Positions 10,194 to 19,662 of a stretch of 64,000 bases of DNA are shown here, piece after piece; position 1 is the stretch's first letter; every line of letters begins with the position of its first letter. The stretch lies in contig NZ_NWFK02000001.1 of the NCBI RefSeq assembly GCF_002313155.2, positions 2,170,001 to 2,234,000 of the forward strand, given 5' to 3'. Made by a program: the position numbers and the translations under genes. The notes under the pieces were generated by a model. The model made no database searches, had not been told where the DNA came from, and saw only the letters and a program-made list of their open reading frames with translations. Origin of the DNA: Psychrobacter sp. FDAARGOS_221 (GTDB lineage Bacteria > Pseudomonadota > Gammaproteobacteria > Pseudomonadales > Moraxellaceae).

Positions 10194-11006
10194 ATGATTA
10201 CCCTGTCTACATTAAAAAAATATAAAAAAGAAGGCCGTAAGTTTAGCTGTCTAACTTGCTACGATGCGATGTTTGCAAAAATGATGCAAAACGCACAAAT
10301 AGACACCATTTTAATTGGTGACAGTTTGGGTATGGTTGTACAGGGGCATGATTCTACACTGCCTGTGACCGTTGATGATATGGCTTATCATACCGGTAAT
10401 GTCGCTCGTAGTAATGAACATGCGTTAATCCTAGCCGACCTGCCTTTTATGAGCTATGTCACGCTAGAGGATGCCATCGCCAATACACGTCAAATCATGC
10501 AAGCCGGTGCCCATGTTATTAAAATTGAAGGCGGTGCAGAGTTGGCAGATACGGTCGCTGCTTTAACCGCTGCAGGGGCGCCAATTTGTGTTCATTTGGG
10601 GCTAACCCCACAGTCGGTAAACGTGTTTGGCGGCTATAAAGTGCAAGGAAAGTCTGAAGACAGCGCTGCTAAATTAATGGCAGATGTACGTGCTGTGGTT
10701 GATGCCGGTGCTGCTATTATTTTATTAGAATGTGTGCCTGCTGCTTTGGCCAAACAAGTCACTGAGGCAGTGGATGTACCGGTAATTGGTATAGGTGCCG
10801 GTGCTGATACCGATGGTCAAGTATTGGTGATGCATGACATGCTTGGCGTTACTCATGGTCGTACTGCTCGCTTTGTGCATGATTTTTTGACCGATGAGCG
10901 CAATCAACAAGGTGAGCGTGTAGGCAGTGTTGAAGGTGCTTTTGCGTTATATCATCAGTCAGTAATGGAAGGCAGTTACCCAGGCCCTGAGCATCAATTT
11001 AATTAA
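10194..11006 (+). CDS. panB: 3-methyl-2-oxobutanoate hydroxymethyltransferase
   Basis: First committed enzyme of pantothenate synthesis, making ketopantoate from 2-oxoisovalerate and methylene-THF. The 270-aa protein has the DSLGMVVQGHDSTLPVT metal and substrate loop (about residues 44-60), IKIEGG near residue 112 and LLECVP near residue 180. It is the usual length and lies directly before panC. Confidence 0.96.
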   Translation: MITLSTLKKYKKEGRKFSCLTCYDAMFAKMMQNAQIDTILIGDSLGMVVQGHDSTLPVTVDDMAYHTGNVARSNEHALILADLPFMSYVTLEDAIANTRQIMQAGAHVIKIEGGAELADTVAALTAAGAPICVHLGLTPQSVNVFGGYKVQGKSEDSAAKLMADVRAVVDAGAAIILLECVPAALAKQVTEAVDVPVIGIGAGADTDGQVLVMHDMLGVTHGRTARFVHDFLTDERNQQGERVGSVEGAFALYHQSVMEGSYPGPEHQFN

Positions 11007-11072
11007 CGGCTGTATATAGTTTAACCGGTATTTTTAGTTTATTCGCCACACTATCAGTTTTGGATATTGAGC

Positions 11073-11933
11073 ATGAGCACAACCATCACATTGACGACTA
11101 TTGAGGCATTACGTAATGCCCTGCAACCACATAGATCACAAAAAACCATTGCTCTAGTACCTACTATGGGTAACTTACATCAAGGGCATATTTCTTTGGT
11201 CAAGTTGGCCAAGCAACATGCCGATATAGTCGTGGTCAGTATTTTTGTTAATCCAACCCAATTTGGGGTTGGTGAAGACTTAGACAGTTATCCGCGAACC
11301 TTAGAGGCGGACACTGAGCTGCTAGCAGCGGAAGGCGTTGATTATATCTTTGCGCCGACTGTCGAAGAGATGTATCCACTGATGCCGCCGCCGACTCAGG
11401 TGCTGGCAGGCTCTATCAGTCAACAGTTATGTGGTCAGTCACGACCGACACACTTTGATGGCGTAGGTATCGTGGTGACCAAGTTGTTTAATATCGTACA
11501 GCCGAATGTGGCGGTATTTGGTAAAAAAGACTACCAACAGTTGGCCATTATCAAGCAATTAGTACGCGATCTAAGTTTTGATATTAAGCTAATCGGTGGG
11601 CCGATCATCCGTACAGAAGATGGTCTGGCATTGTCCTCACGTAATCAATATCTAACCGAGCAAGAACGCAGCATTGCGCCGTTATTAAACAAACATATTA
11701 GTCAGTTAGCAGATCAGTTAAGACAACTGCCGATTGATCAGATTGAACAACGATTTGCCCTTATTAATGATACAAAAACGGCTATTAATCAATCTGGATT
11801 TGAGGTAGATTATCTTGAAGTAAGAAATCAAGACCTAACCAATATCGACGCATCAGCAACAGAGAAAGCCTGGGTTGTTTTGGTCGCTGCTTGGTTGGGC
11901 AAAGCACGGTTATTGGATAATCAGGAAGTGTAA
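11073..11933 (+). CDS. panC: Pantothenate synthetase
   Basis: Joins pantoate and beta-alanine with ATP. I use the ATG at 11073 (286 aa); an in-frame TTG two codons upstream is possible but not needed. Class I adenylate-forming motifs are present: PTMGNLHQGHISLV, FGKKDYQQLAII and LSSRNQYL. It lies 66 bp after panB. The third pathway gene for the beta-alanine half, panD, is about 28 kb away on the other strand. Confidence 0.95.
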   Translation: MSTTITLTTIEALRNALQPHRSQKTIALVPTMGNLHQGHISLVKLAKQHADIVVVSIFVNPTQFGVGEDLDSYPRTLEADTELLAAEGVDYIFAPTVEEMYPLMPPPTQVLAGSISQQLCGQSRPTHFDGVGIVVTKLFNIVQPNVAVFGKKDYQQLAIIKQLVRDLSFDIKLIGGPIIRTEDGLALSSRNQYLTEQERSIAPLLNKHISQLADQLRQLPIDQIEQRFALINDTKTAINQSGFEVDYLEVRNQDLTNIDASATEKAWVVLVAAWLGKARLLDNQEV

Positions 11934-11958
11934 GCGTGGGATAGGGAGAGACGTGTTT

Positions 11959-12939
11959 ATGTCGGTAAATCAAACCGCCACTACAGCTGCACATTCAGAT
12001 ACGCAGCAACAACAGCAGAAATCTCAGAGTAATGTGACCGATACAGGGATTAATATCTTAATCGTGTCTGGGCGCTCAGGCTCTGGTAAAACCTCGGTAT
12101 TAAATATATTAGAAGATTTGGGCTATTACGCCATTGATAATATGCCCTTGTCATTATTACCGAATGCGGCGGCAAAATTGATTGAAGATGGCGGTATCAC
12201 TAAACTGGCGCTCGGGGTCGATATTCGTACTCTGCAAGCCGACTCCTCAAACTTTATGAGTATCAAGGACGACTTGGTTGGCAGCTATGGCACAGGTAGT
12301 GTCAAAGTGATGTACATTACCGCACGTGAGGCGGTGTTGGTCGCACGTTATGCAGCGACTCGCCGAGTACACCCGCTGATGGCGACTGAAGATAGTGATA
12401 ATCAGGCTAAAAACTTGCCTAGCGCCATCAAAAAAGAAAGTGATGCGCTGCAGCCTGTCATGAGTAATGCTGACATTATTATTGATACCAGTCAGTTAAA
12501 TATCCATCAGCTCAAAGATCAGATACGTGAACATATTGGCGTTGATAATCAAGTCACTGTCAACTTATTGTCTTTTGGCTTTAAGTATGGCGTGCCAATT
12601 GATGCTGACTTTGTATTTGATGTGCGCATCTTACCCAATCCACATTGGGAGCCAAATCTTAGAGTGTTGACAGGGAGAGATGAACCGGTACAGCAGTTCT
12701 TTGAGCAGTTCCCAGAAGTGGACGATATGAAGCAAGATATTCATCGCTTCTTGAGTCGCTGGCTACCGGACTTTTTGCACAATAATCGCCACACTGTTAC
12801 CATCGCTATTGGCTGTACTGGCGGCAAGCATCGCTCGGTATTCATTACAGAAGGCCTGTATACTAGCCTGTCAGAAAGCCTACCTTCTGACTTAAAGGTA
12901 ATGATTAAGCACAGAGAAAAAGCACAGTGGTCTCATTAA
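11959..12939 (+). CDS. rapZ: RNase adapter protein RapZ (P-loop ATPase)
   Basis: In E. coli RapZ binds the sRNA GlmZ and guides RNase E, controlling amino-sugar synthesis. I chose the ATG at 11959 (326 aa) because AGGGAGAG lies 8 bp upstream; a longer reading from 11875 would overlap panC. Walker A GRSGSGKT is at residues 38-45. The C-terminal domain shows SFGFKYGVP, DVRFLPNPHW-like DVRILPNPHW and IAIGCTGGKHRSV. It is about 40 residues longer than the E. coli protein, owing to a Gln/Ser/Thr-rich N-terminus. It is not next to rpoN or pts genes here; it follows panC by 25 bp. Confidence 0.9.
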   Translation: MSVNQTATTAAHSDTQQQQQKSQSNVTDTGINILIVSGRSGSGKTSVLNILEDLGYYAIDNMPLSLLPNAAAKLIEDGGITKLALGVDIRTLQADSSNFMSIKDDLVGSYGTGSVKVMYITAREAVLVARYAATRRVHPLMATEDSDNQAKNLPSAIKKESDALQPVMSNADIIIDTSQLNIHQLKDQIREHIGVDNQVTVNLLSFGFKYGVPIDADFVFDVRILPNPHWEPNLRVLTGRDEPVQQFFEQFPEVDDMKQDIHRFLSRWLPDFLHNNRHTVTIAIGCTGGKHRSVFITEGLYTSLSESLPSDLKVMIKHREKAQWSH

Positions 12940-13022
12940 AAGATGATAGAGTAAAGAGACACCAGAAAGAAATATCAGCACAGAAATAAGTGGTTTAATT
13001 TTATTAACAATTTGAGAGTATT

Positions 13023-13532
13023 ATGATTGATTGGTCCGAACATGATATGCGAGTATCGCGTACTGAGCTAAAAAAGGCTCATGAGCGTTTACAGCAATTA
13101 TCTGTCCCTCTATCTGCTTTATCGAAAAAGCAGATGAAAAAGTTGCCGGCAAGTGAGTATTTTTTAGCTGAATTAATGGCATTAACTGATATCACCAGTG
13201 CCGCTGCGCGTAACCGTCAAATTAAGCGTGTTGGTAAGCTGATTGCTGAAGAAGACAGACATGCTCTAGTAGATGCGCTGTTTCAAACCCGTTTTAGTGT
13301 GGAGCAAGCTGCTAAGATTGAGGGTTGGTATACGCGTTTAAATATCCATGATGAAGGCACGTTAAAACAGTTTGGTAAACAGTTCAAAGCCGCTGAGCGC
13401 AACAGTGTATATCAACTACTGTTATGGATTGAGTATGCTAAGCATATGGCTGATGATGAATTACTACAAGAGTCTGAAGCGGATCTGATTAGCTATATTA
13501 AAGAAGTGGCAGTATTAAGCCAGTTGTCTTAA
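13023..13532 (+). CDS. darP: 50S ribosome biogenesis factor DarP (YjgA)
   Basis: Protein of 169 aa of the YjgA/DUF615 family, a late 50S-subunit assembly factor. The family pattern is recognisable: an N-terminal helix with SRTELKKAHERLQQL, then LSKKQMKKLP and AARNRQIKRVGKLI, then a mostly helical C-terminus. Highly charged, no signal peptide. It lies 83 bp after rapZ and is closed by its own terminator. Confidence 0.88.
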   Translation: MIDWSEHDMRVSRTELKKAHERLQQLSVPLSALSKKQMKKLPASEYFLAELMALTDITSAAARNRQIKRVGKLIAEEDRHALVDALFQTRFSVEQAAKIEGWYTRLNIHDEGTLKQFGKQFKAAERNSVYQLLLWIEYAKHMADDELLQESEADLISYIKEVAVLSQLS

Positions 13533-13596
13533 TTAGCTTAGTTACACCTCACGACAGACCCTAAGATAATATCTACTAGTTTAGTTGGTATTAAAT

Positions 13597-13620
13597 AAAA
13601 CCCCTTAATAGGGGTTTTTT
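13597..13620 (+). terminator. Terminator after darP
   Basis: AACCCC and GGGGTT arms around TTAATA, followed by a T run. It lies between the converging darP and NIF3-like genes, and A residues on its other side let it act on both strands. Confidence 0.85.
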
Positions 13621-13624
13621 GCTG

Positions 13625-13936
13625 TTAAATATCAACCATGGCAATGACATCATAGGCTGGTGTTTCATAAGGGTGCGCTTGCTTTAAGGTATCAATGACA
13701 GCGTGAATATTATTTTTAGCCACAACCATTTCAACGCGCCATTCTGTGACTTGTTCAATACTATTATGGCTGCCAATATGGGGTTGACTACCATCAAGCG
13801 GCATAAACTGTCCTGTACCTTGCACCTGCCAACAGCAGTTTGAATAATTGCCAATTTGACCAGCGCCGGCTGCAAATAGGGCAGACTTCACTGTTTCTAA
13901 ATCTGAATCGGGAATGAATACGGTAAGTTTGTACAT
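13625..13936 (-). CDS. Stand-alone NIF3-like (YqfO-type) domain protein
   Basis: Protein of 103 aa that looks like the PII-like domain inserted in NIF3/YqfO proteins: YKLTVFIPDSDLETVKSALFAAGAG at the start, IGNYSNCCW (residues about 28-36), and the C-terminal HPYETPAYDVI (about 89-99), which is the diagnostic end of this domain. The dinuclear-metal part of full NIF3 proteins is absent. Function of the stand-alone form is not known to me. An AAGGATAAGCT ribosome site precedes the ATG. Confidence 0.8.
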   Translation of the reverse strand: MYKLTVFIPDSDLETVKSALFAAGAGQIGNYSNCCWQVQGTGQFMPLDGSQPHIGSHNSIEQVTEWRVEMVVAKNNIHAVIDTLKQAHPYETPAYDVIAMVDI

Positions 13937-14031
13937 AGCTTATCCTTTGTCATACATCATATTTTCAAAACTTAAATAAAAGTGAAAGTTCAAAATCACA
14001 TTAATTACTATTAGTGCGTTTTGTTGTATAT

Positions 14032-14069
14032 AAAAAAAGCTGACTATGCGTTAAGCACAGTCAGCTTTT
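14032..14069 (-). terminator. Bidirectional terminator downstream of purC
   Basis: Stem AAGCTGACT with AGTCAGCTT. The A run at 14032-14038 becomes the T run for minus-strand transcripts leaving purC. Confidence 0.82.
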
Positions 14070-14137
14070 GGTTTCTATTATTGGCCGCAGATTTAATGTA
14101 TCTTGCTAATGCTAAACCGGCAGACACTAATTAGAAA

Positions 14138-14857
14138 CTAATCCATTGGAACGCCGATACGCTGAGCTACTTCTTCATAAGACTCGATCACATCACCTAA
14201 GCTTTGACGGAAACGGTCTTTGTCCAGTTTCTTCTTAGTTTCTTTGTCCCAAATACGGCAGCCGTCTGGTGAGAATTCATCACCCAATACGATGCGATCG
14301 TGGAAAATACCAAATTCTAATTTGAAATCAACCAGCATTAAGCCGCCATCATCAAATAACTTGCTTAATACTTCATTTACTTTGAACGAAAGCTCTTTCA
14401 TTTGAGCCAGCTGCTCAGGGGTAGCCCAACCTAATGAAACAGATAAAGATTCGTTGACCATAGGATCGCCAAGCGCATCATCTTTGAAGAATAGCTCATA
14501 AGTTGGTGGCGTTAAGGCCTGACCTTCTTCTAAACCTAAGCGGCGTACTAAGCTGCCAGCAGCGAAGTTACGTACCACGCATTCTACTGGAATCATGTCT
14601 AGACGCTTAACCAGTACTTCGTTATCAGAAAGCTGTTTTTCAAAGTGAGTTTCGATGCCCGCTTCATCAAGCTTTTGCATAATAAACGCATTAAAGCGGT
14701 TATTAACCTGTCCTTTGCGACCTAACTGCTCAATACGCTCACCGTTGAAGGCAGAAGTGTCATCACGGAAGTGAAGGATTAAGTAGTCTGCGTTTTCTGT
14801 TTCATAGACAGATTTTGCTTTGCCTTTGTAAAGAAGACTTTGTTTTTGAAGCTGCAT
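14138..14857 (-). CDS. purC: Phosphoribosylaminoimidazole-succinocarboxamide synthase
   Basis: SAICAR synthetase of purine synthesis, joining CAIR and aspartate with ATP. I start at the second Met, [18 protein letters not shown] (239 aa), which matches the family start and has AGGACT upstream; the frame could begin 6 codons earlier. Conserved blocks are [23 protein letters not shown] and KLEFG followed by [14 protein letters not shown]. Downstream of dapA and the lipoprotein gene, as in E. coli. Confidence 0.96.
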   Translation of the reverse strand: MQLQKQSLLYKGKAKSVYETENADYLILHFRDDTSAFNGERIEQLGRKGQVNNRFNAFIMQKLDEAGIETHFEKQLSDNEVLVKRLDMIPVECVVRNFAAGSLVRRLGLEEGQALTPPTYELFFKDDALGDPMVNESLSVSLGWATPEQLAQMKELSFKVNEVLSKLFDDGGLMLVDFKLEFGIFHDRIVLGDEFSPDGCRIWDKETKKKLDKDRFRQSLGDVIESYEEVAQRIGVPMD

Positions 14858-15012
14858 GATGTCAGTCCTATGCAAATAGCTATATTGGGTTTCCCAGTAG
14901 CTAAAAAGGGTGGTTTAAAAGAGTGTGTTAGTTATCAGTATCAGTAAAGTATCAGCAATAGGTATTCAGTAATCAGGTATCAAATTCAGAACCCATTTTA
15001 CTGATTTACTTA

Positions 15013-15363
15013 TTACTGCTGCTGTTGCTTCTGTTGTGTCGGTACTTGACGATAAGGTGCTGGCAGTTTGAAGCGTTTACCTGCTTCGTTTTCAAGCTCT
15101 AGCGTATTAGCGCCAACCGGTGGTGTTGGATATAACGGCACAAAAGGTGCGGTTTCTTGATCAGCAGGAAGCTGTAAAGGCTCTAGCTTTTCAGAGTCTT
15201 GATACGCCAAGCTGCCATCATTAAATTTACCGAAAAAGCCCTTAGAGGCTTGGCAACCAGATAAAAAAGCGATGCTGCTAATCCCGATCACAGCAATTTG
15301 CATGCTACGACGTAACAGTGATGGGGCAGCTTTTGAGCGTGTAGATAATTGGAACGAGTGCAT
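15013..15363 (-). CDS. Short lipoprotein, BamC-like by position and N-terminus
   Basis: Protein of 116 aa with a lipoprotein signal (hydrophobic residues 22-33, lipobox LSGC, Cys37) after an unusually long basic n-region. AAAGGATGATCC precedes the ATG. The mature part is extended and Pro-rich, with GSLAYQDSEKLEPLQLP, PFVPLYPTPP and a Gln-rich end. It lies between dapA and purC, exactly where E. coli has bamC (nlpB), and resembles only the unstructured N-terminal lasso of BamC; both helix-grip domains (another 230 residues or so) are missing. Assignment to BamC is an inference from synteny and length of the lasso. Confidence 0.65.
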   Translation of the reverse strand: MHSFQLSTRSKAAPSLLRRSMQIAVIGISSIAFLSGCQASKGFFGKFNDGSLAYQDSEKLEPLQLPADQETAPFVPLYPTPPVGANTLELENEAGKRFKLPAPYRQVPTQQKQQQQ

Positions 15364-15447
15364 GGATCATCCTTTGTCGTTGCTAACAGGCGAGTTAACC
15401 GCTAGTTTTATGGGGCTAGCTTTTATGCTCGTCTGGCTTATATCGAT

Positions 15448-16356
15448 TTAGTCAATTAAGCCAGCGGTACGTAAGCCTGCATCAACTTGTTGTTGATATT
15501 TTTCGCTTAGCCAAACCAAGGGTAGGCGGATACCTGTATCAATTTTGCCCATTTTATTTAGTGCATATTTAACAGGTATTGGGCTAGATTCAATAAACAT
15601 CAGCTTATGTAATGGCGCGATATCATCATGTAACTTCTGAGCGTGCTCAAAGTCGCCTTTTAGCGCTGCGTTAAAGATTTCGCTCATGGTTTTTGGAATA
15701 ATATTGGCAGTTACTGAGATATTACCTTTTGCACCATGATGCATTAATTCAAGCGCAGTAGCGTCGTCACCAGACAGTACCACAACACGATCACCCAAAG
15801 CTTCGATCAGCTTTTTGCCACGTTCTACTGAACCGGTTGCGTCTTTGATGGCCACAATATTGTCAAAATCAGCCAGACGCTCTACCGTTTCTTGTGCAAT
15901 ATCGACAACAGTTCGGCCAGGCACATTATAAAGCATTTGTGGCATATCTACAGCTTCAGCAATGGCTTTATAATGCTGATATAAGCCTTCTTGTGTTGGT
16001 TTGTTGTAGTAAGGGGCAACCAGTAATGCGCAATCAGCACCTGCTGCTTTGGCTTCTGAAGTCAGGTGAATGGCTTCTAGAGTATTGTTGGCTCCGGTGC
16101 CTGCAATTACTGGGACACGGCCATTAACATGCTTCACAAAATAGTGGATAACGTCGCTGTGCTCTTGCATTGATAAAGTAGCAGACTCACCGGTAGTACC
16201 AACCGCGACTAGGCAATCAGTGCCTTGCTCGATGTGCCAATCAATCAGCTCAGCTAGGCGTGGATAATCAACATCCCCATTAGTCTGCATGGGGGTGACT
16301 AAGGCAACCATGGAGCCTTGCAGTTGGGTTTTAAAGTCAGAATAGGGATTACTCAT
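15448..16356 (-). CDS. dapA: 4-hydroxy-tetrahydrodipicolinate synthase
   Basis: Condenses pyruvate and aspartate semialdehyde in lysine and diaminopimelate synthesis. The 302-aa protein shows GTTGES (residues 53-58), catalytic Tyr143 in MLYNVPGR and the Schiff-base Lys171 in AIKDATGS. It is the first gene of a minus-strand dapA-lipoprotein-purC series. Confidence 0.96.
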   Translation of the reverse strand: MSNPYSDFKTQLQGSMVALVTPMQTNGDVDYPRLAELIDWHIEQGTDCLVAVGTTGESATLSMQEHSDVIHYFVKHVNGRVPVIAGTGANNTLEAIHLTSEAKAAGADCALLVAPYYNKPTQEGLYQHYKAIAEAVDMPQMLYNVPGRTVVDIAQETVERLADFDNIVAIKDATGSVERGKKLIEALGDRVVVLSGDDATALELMHHGAKGNISVTANIIPKTMSEIFNAALKGDFEHAQKLHDDIAPLHKLMFIESSPIPVKYALNKMGKIDTGIRLPLVWLSEKYQQQVDAGLRTAGLID

Positions 16357-16974
16357 AATATTGCCTTGTTATCTTAACTGTAATTTTAACTAAAATCTGG
16401 TTAGTTGTCTGTTGCGTGCATTGGTTGACCACTACTATGATATGCCACAATAAGGTATCTATCAAAATAACATCTGCTCAACATAGTGTCAGCCAGCCTG
16501 ATAATATCTGCATTCCTAAACAGTGTTTACTTAGCTATTGTTTATTTAGAAATCAGTGGTGGCTATTAATAAAAATGTGGCCAACAAAGCGGGCGGTAAA
16601 CCATAATAGATATCAAACAAAGTAAGTGTGATAAGTGTAGCACATTCCGCCTTACTCAATCATCAAGCTATTTTACGTTTTAATGTAGCATAGTGATAGC
16701 ATGCAATGAAGAAAAAAGCGTGAAATTAAGGCTAAAGTGTTTGTTTATGCCTGTCATGTTAATAAAAATCAGACACGACAATAACAACAGCATCCATTAA
16801 TTAGCCCACAATAGGCAGTAGTGTTAATAAGAAGCACCATTAATAATAAATAGATTTTATATCAACATAGCTTGCTAACCCACTACGAACAAAATTAGAC
16901 AGTCAGTAAGCTTTAAACAAAGTCCTAAAATATCATTAACCAAAATACAATGAATAACAATAAGGAGTAGCACA
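16357..16974. other. Intergenic region between divergent dapA and the oxidoreductase gene
   Basis: About 620 bp, AT-rich, between divergent genes. A plus-strand frame at 16416-16625 has unusual composition and no ribosome site, so I leave it out. I see no lysine-riboswitch-like structure. It should hold two promoters, which I could not fix. Confidence 0.5.
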
Positions 16975-18288
16975 ATGACGGAAGCACAACAGCAATCACA
17001 AGCGTCAATAACATCAACAGAGGCGCCTGTACAACAGAGCCAGCAGCGTCAGTTCGATATCGTTCTATATGGTGCCACTAGCTTTGTTGGACAACTGGTC
17101 GCCGCTTATTTGCAACGCTTCTTGACTGATGTCAATGACAATAACCAACAGTCAGTGCGCTGGGCGATAGCAGGGCGTAATCAGGATAAATTAAATCAAG
17201 TTAAAAAGGACATTGGCAATCCTGATATTGAGACTATTATTGCCGACAGTGAAGATGCCACAAGCTTAGATCAGATGACAGCACAGACCAAAGTCATTAT
17301 TTCAACTGTTGGGCCTTATCTGAAATATGGTGAGCCGTTAATTAAAGCCTGTGTCAATAATGGCACTGATTATGTCGATCTCACCGGTGAAGCCATTTTT
17401 ATCAAAGACATGATGGATGCTTACCAAGACAAAGCGCGTCAGACAGGTGCCCGTATTGTGAATGCCTGTGGCTTTGACTCTATACCCTCTGATTTGGGTG
17501 TGTTATTTACCCAAAACTGTGCCAAAAAAGATTTTGGTGAATATTGTGAGCACATTAAAATGCGCGTTAAGGCGGCCAAAGGTGGTTTGTCAGGAGGCAC
17601 AGTGGCGTCTATGGCAACTATTTTTGAAGCTATTGGTAAAGATAAACATCGCCGTAAACAATTGGCCAATCCGTATCTATTAAATGATGACAGTCAACGT
17701 CCAAATGCACGTCAAATTGAGCTGAAAAAACCGGAGTGGGATGAGCGCAATAACCGCTGGCTGGCCCCATTTATCATGGCTTCTATCAACACCCGTGTGG
17801 TGCATCGCAGTAATCAGCTTAAAGACTATCAATATGGTCGTGAGTTTCGCTATGATGAAGCAATGTGGATGCCGGCAGGTGTTAAAGGCCGTGTCTTAAG
17901 CTACGGTCTGACTGCGGCTATGGCAGGTTTTGCTGCGGGCATGATGTTCAAGCCCAGCCGCGATCTGTTAAATGAGCGCGTGTTACCGAAGTCTGGTGAT
18001 GGCCCAAGTGAATCTGAACAGCAAAACGGTTATTTTGATATCCGTTTCTTTGGCGCATTGGCATCAGACAAACAGTCACAGGTATTGACTAAAGTGACTG
18101 GCGATAAAGATCCGGGCTACGGTAGCACCTGTCAGATGTTGTCGCAAAGTGCGTTATGTCTGTTGCAAGATATTAGTAAAGATGAGGTTGGTGGCGGATT
18201 TTGGACCCCAGCATCTGCGATGGGTGAGACGCTTATTGAACGACTTCAACAACATGCTGGTCTTAAATTTGAACAAATTTCGGCTTAA
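16975..18288 (+). CDS. Saccharopine dehydrogenase-family oxidoreductase (possible trans-acting enoyl reductase)
   Basis: Protein of 437 aa with an N-terminal Rossmann fold: FDIVLYGATSFVGQLVAAYL (residues about 24-43) with GxTxFVG, then WAIAGRN and the typical ISTVGPYLKYGEPLIKACVNNGTDYVDLTGE. This is the architecture of saccharopine dehydrogenase-like and trans-acting enoyl reductase proteins, which occur in many bacteria and often act on lipids. A Gln-rich N-terminal 20 residues precede the fold. AAGGAG lies just upstream. The substrate cannot be told. It stands alone between two promoters and a strong terminator. Confidence 0.8.
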   Translation: MTEAQQQSQASITSTEAPVQQSQQRQFDIVLYGATSFVGQLVAAYLQRFLTDVNDNNQQSVRWAIAGRNQDKLNQVKKDIGNPDIETIIADSEDATSLDQMTAQTKVIISTVGPYLKYGEPLIKACVNNGTDYVDLTGEAIFIKDMMDAYQDKARQTGARIVNACGFDSIPSDLGVLFTQNCAKKDFGEYCEHIKMRVKAAKGGLSGGTVASMATIFEAIGKDKHRRKQLANPYLLNDDSQRPNARQIELKKPEWDERNNRWLAPFIMASINTRVVHRSNQLKDYQYGREFRYDEAMWMPAGVKGRVLSYGLTAAMAGFAAGMMFKPSRDLLNERVLPKSGDGPSESEQQNGYFDIRFFGALASDKQSQVLTKVTGDKDPGYGSTCQMLSQSALCLLQDISKDEVGGGFWTPASAMGETLIERLQQHAGLKFEQISA

Positions 18289-18326
18289 TAATGCCTGACT
18301 ACCACTGACCCTAGAACTAAAATACC

Positions 18327-18360
18327 AAAAAGCCCCGTTGATATTCAGCGGGGCTTTTTT
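18327..18360 (+). terminator. Terminator after the oxidoreductase gene
   Basis: AAGCCCCG and CGGGGCTT arms, followed by six T residues. Confidence 0.92.
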
Positions 18361-18655
18361 ATTATCCATAATATAGATAGAGATATTATTTAGTTATTAT
18401 TTAAAGTTTATGTAACAGAAAATACTAACTCAAATATAAATAAAACTGTTTAAAAAAAGTTTCAGACTGTTAATAAGATACATAGAGATACATTTTGTTA
18501 GCGTACTTAAACGTCGGAAAGCCGCACAATTGTTTATCCTAATAGCCATAATTAAGATTAAATCATTTAGATTAAGCTAATTATTTAAGTTTTTATCATT
18601 TTTATTTCTGAATTTATTTGCGAATTTATCTTTGAATTATTTAGGAGAAAATTTT
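18361..18655. other. Leader region of the secreted-protein gene
   Basis: Very AT-rich. Nothing recognised apart from the TTAGGAGAAA ribosome site at the end. Confidence 0.5.
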
Positions 18656-19531
18656 ATGAAACTGAATCTATTAACCGCGTCGATACTAGCATCAGGTGTG
18701 GCATTATTTGCAAACTCAGCCAATGCAGCAGTCACTACAGACAGCCATGGTAACGTTGGCTATGACAGCTATGATGAATGTGTGACCGCTGTAAAATCTG
18801 GCGAAGCTAAATTTTATAAGCCATATACTTATGAAAAGCCAAAATTATTAAGAGGTGAAGCGTCAGTGAAAAAGATGGCGTTATCAGACGTGACTATTCC
18901 AGACGGCTTTGCTGCAAGTAACAACATTGCCACTAAAGACTATAGTGCAGGCGCGTGTGACTTAGGTGTGGGTCAGTCAAACGGTCGTTATGGCGTTTCA
19001 GGTGAGTTAGTGGGTAAATATATACCGATTTCTCCAGATATGCCGGTGAACGTATATCGTGATAGCAAAGGCAACCCAGTTCGGATTACCATGCAGCAGT
19101 GTGACAACCACTTTGGTGGTAAATTCCCAACACCGATTGTTAGCGAGATGAAAGCGCCAGATGCCGAAGTAGAGATTGAAGAAGAGCGTAATGTTGAGCC
19201 CGTCACTGTGTCTGAGAAGCGTACGGTTAAGCCAACTTCTTATCATGTAAAAGAAGTTATCGTTGCTCCTAGTGATCAAGTTGAACGTGTTGAAACTGAG
19301 TCAGGCACTAAAGTTGCTATCCAAGATGCTCAAAATAGAGCAGTTGTGGTAGGTGAAGAAGCCAATAGAGAGGTTTTAGATCGTGTTGAGCAGTCTGTAG
19401 AAGAAGTGCCTGTTCAGAAAGTACCTCCTCAAAAGGTACCTGCTCAGAAAGTACCAGCTGCTAAAATTCAGCCAGCAACAAAAACAGCACCTGCAACACA
19501 GCAGCCACGTCAAACCCAACCACGTAATTAA
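18656..19531 (+). CDS. Secreted protein of unknown function with Pro/Gln/Lys/Val repeats
   Basis: Not recognised. ATG at 18656 follows TTAGGAGAAAATTTT. Residues 1-25 form a signal peptide, with cleavage likely after ANA. The mature protein has three parts. Residues 26-165 contain three widely spaced Cys (in YDECV, GACDL and QQCDN), and could form a disulfide-bonded domain. An acidic, Val-rich stretch covers about 170-245. The tail, about 250-291, repeats a K/Q-V-P unit (VPVQKVPPQKVPAQKVPAAK) and is probably extended. The organisation suggests an envelope or periplasmic protein. Alone between two terminators. Confidence 0.75.
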   Translation: MKLNLLTASILASGVALFANSANAAVTTDSHGNVGYDSYDECVTAVKSGEAKFYKPYTYEKPKLLRGEASVKKMALSDVTIPDGFAASNNIATKDYSAGACDLGVGQSNGRYGVSGELVGKYIPISPDMPVNVYRDSKGNPVRITMQQCDNHFGGKFPTPIVSEMKAPDAEVEIEEERNVEPVTVSEKRTVKPTSYHVKEVIVAPSDQVERVETESGTKVAIQDAQNRAVVVGEEANREVLDRVEQSVEEVPVQKVPPQKVPAQKVPAAKIQPATKTAPATQQPRQTQPRN

Positions 19532-19577
19532 GAGCAAGCACTGACAAATATAAGCGATAAGCTGCAAAAGTAAAAAA

Positions 19578-19609
19578 TAAGGGGGCGACCCATTGGTTGC
19601 CCCCTTATT
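19578..19609 (-). terminator. Bidirectional terminator between the secreted-protein gene and tex
   Basis: Stem ATAAGGGGGC with GCCCCCTTAT. The T run is on the minus strand side (plus-strand AAAAAATAAG), so it chiefly ends tex, but the hairpin also lies 46 bp past the plus-strand gene. Confidence 0.85.
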
Positions 19610-19662
19610 CATTGTTAATACTTAAACGCTATGTACTGGTTATCAAACAAGCACCATTTAGA

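Noticed and set aside
16416-16625. Plus-strand frame of 69 codons between dapA and the oxidoreductase gene
   Set aside because: No ribosome site and an amino-acid make-up (many Trp, Cys, His) typical of random reading.
16357-16974. Lysine riboswitch before dapA
   Set aside because: The conserved core of that riboswitch is not seen in the upstream region.
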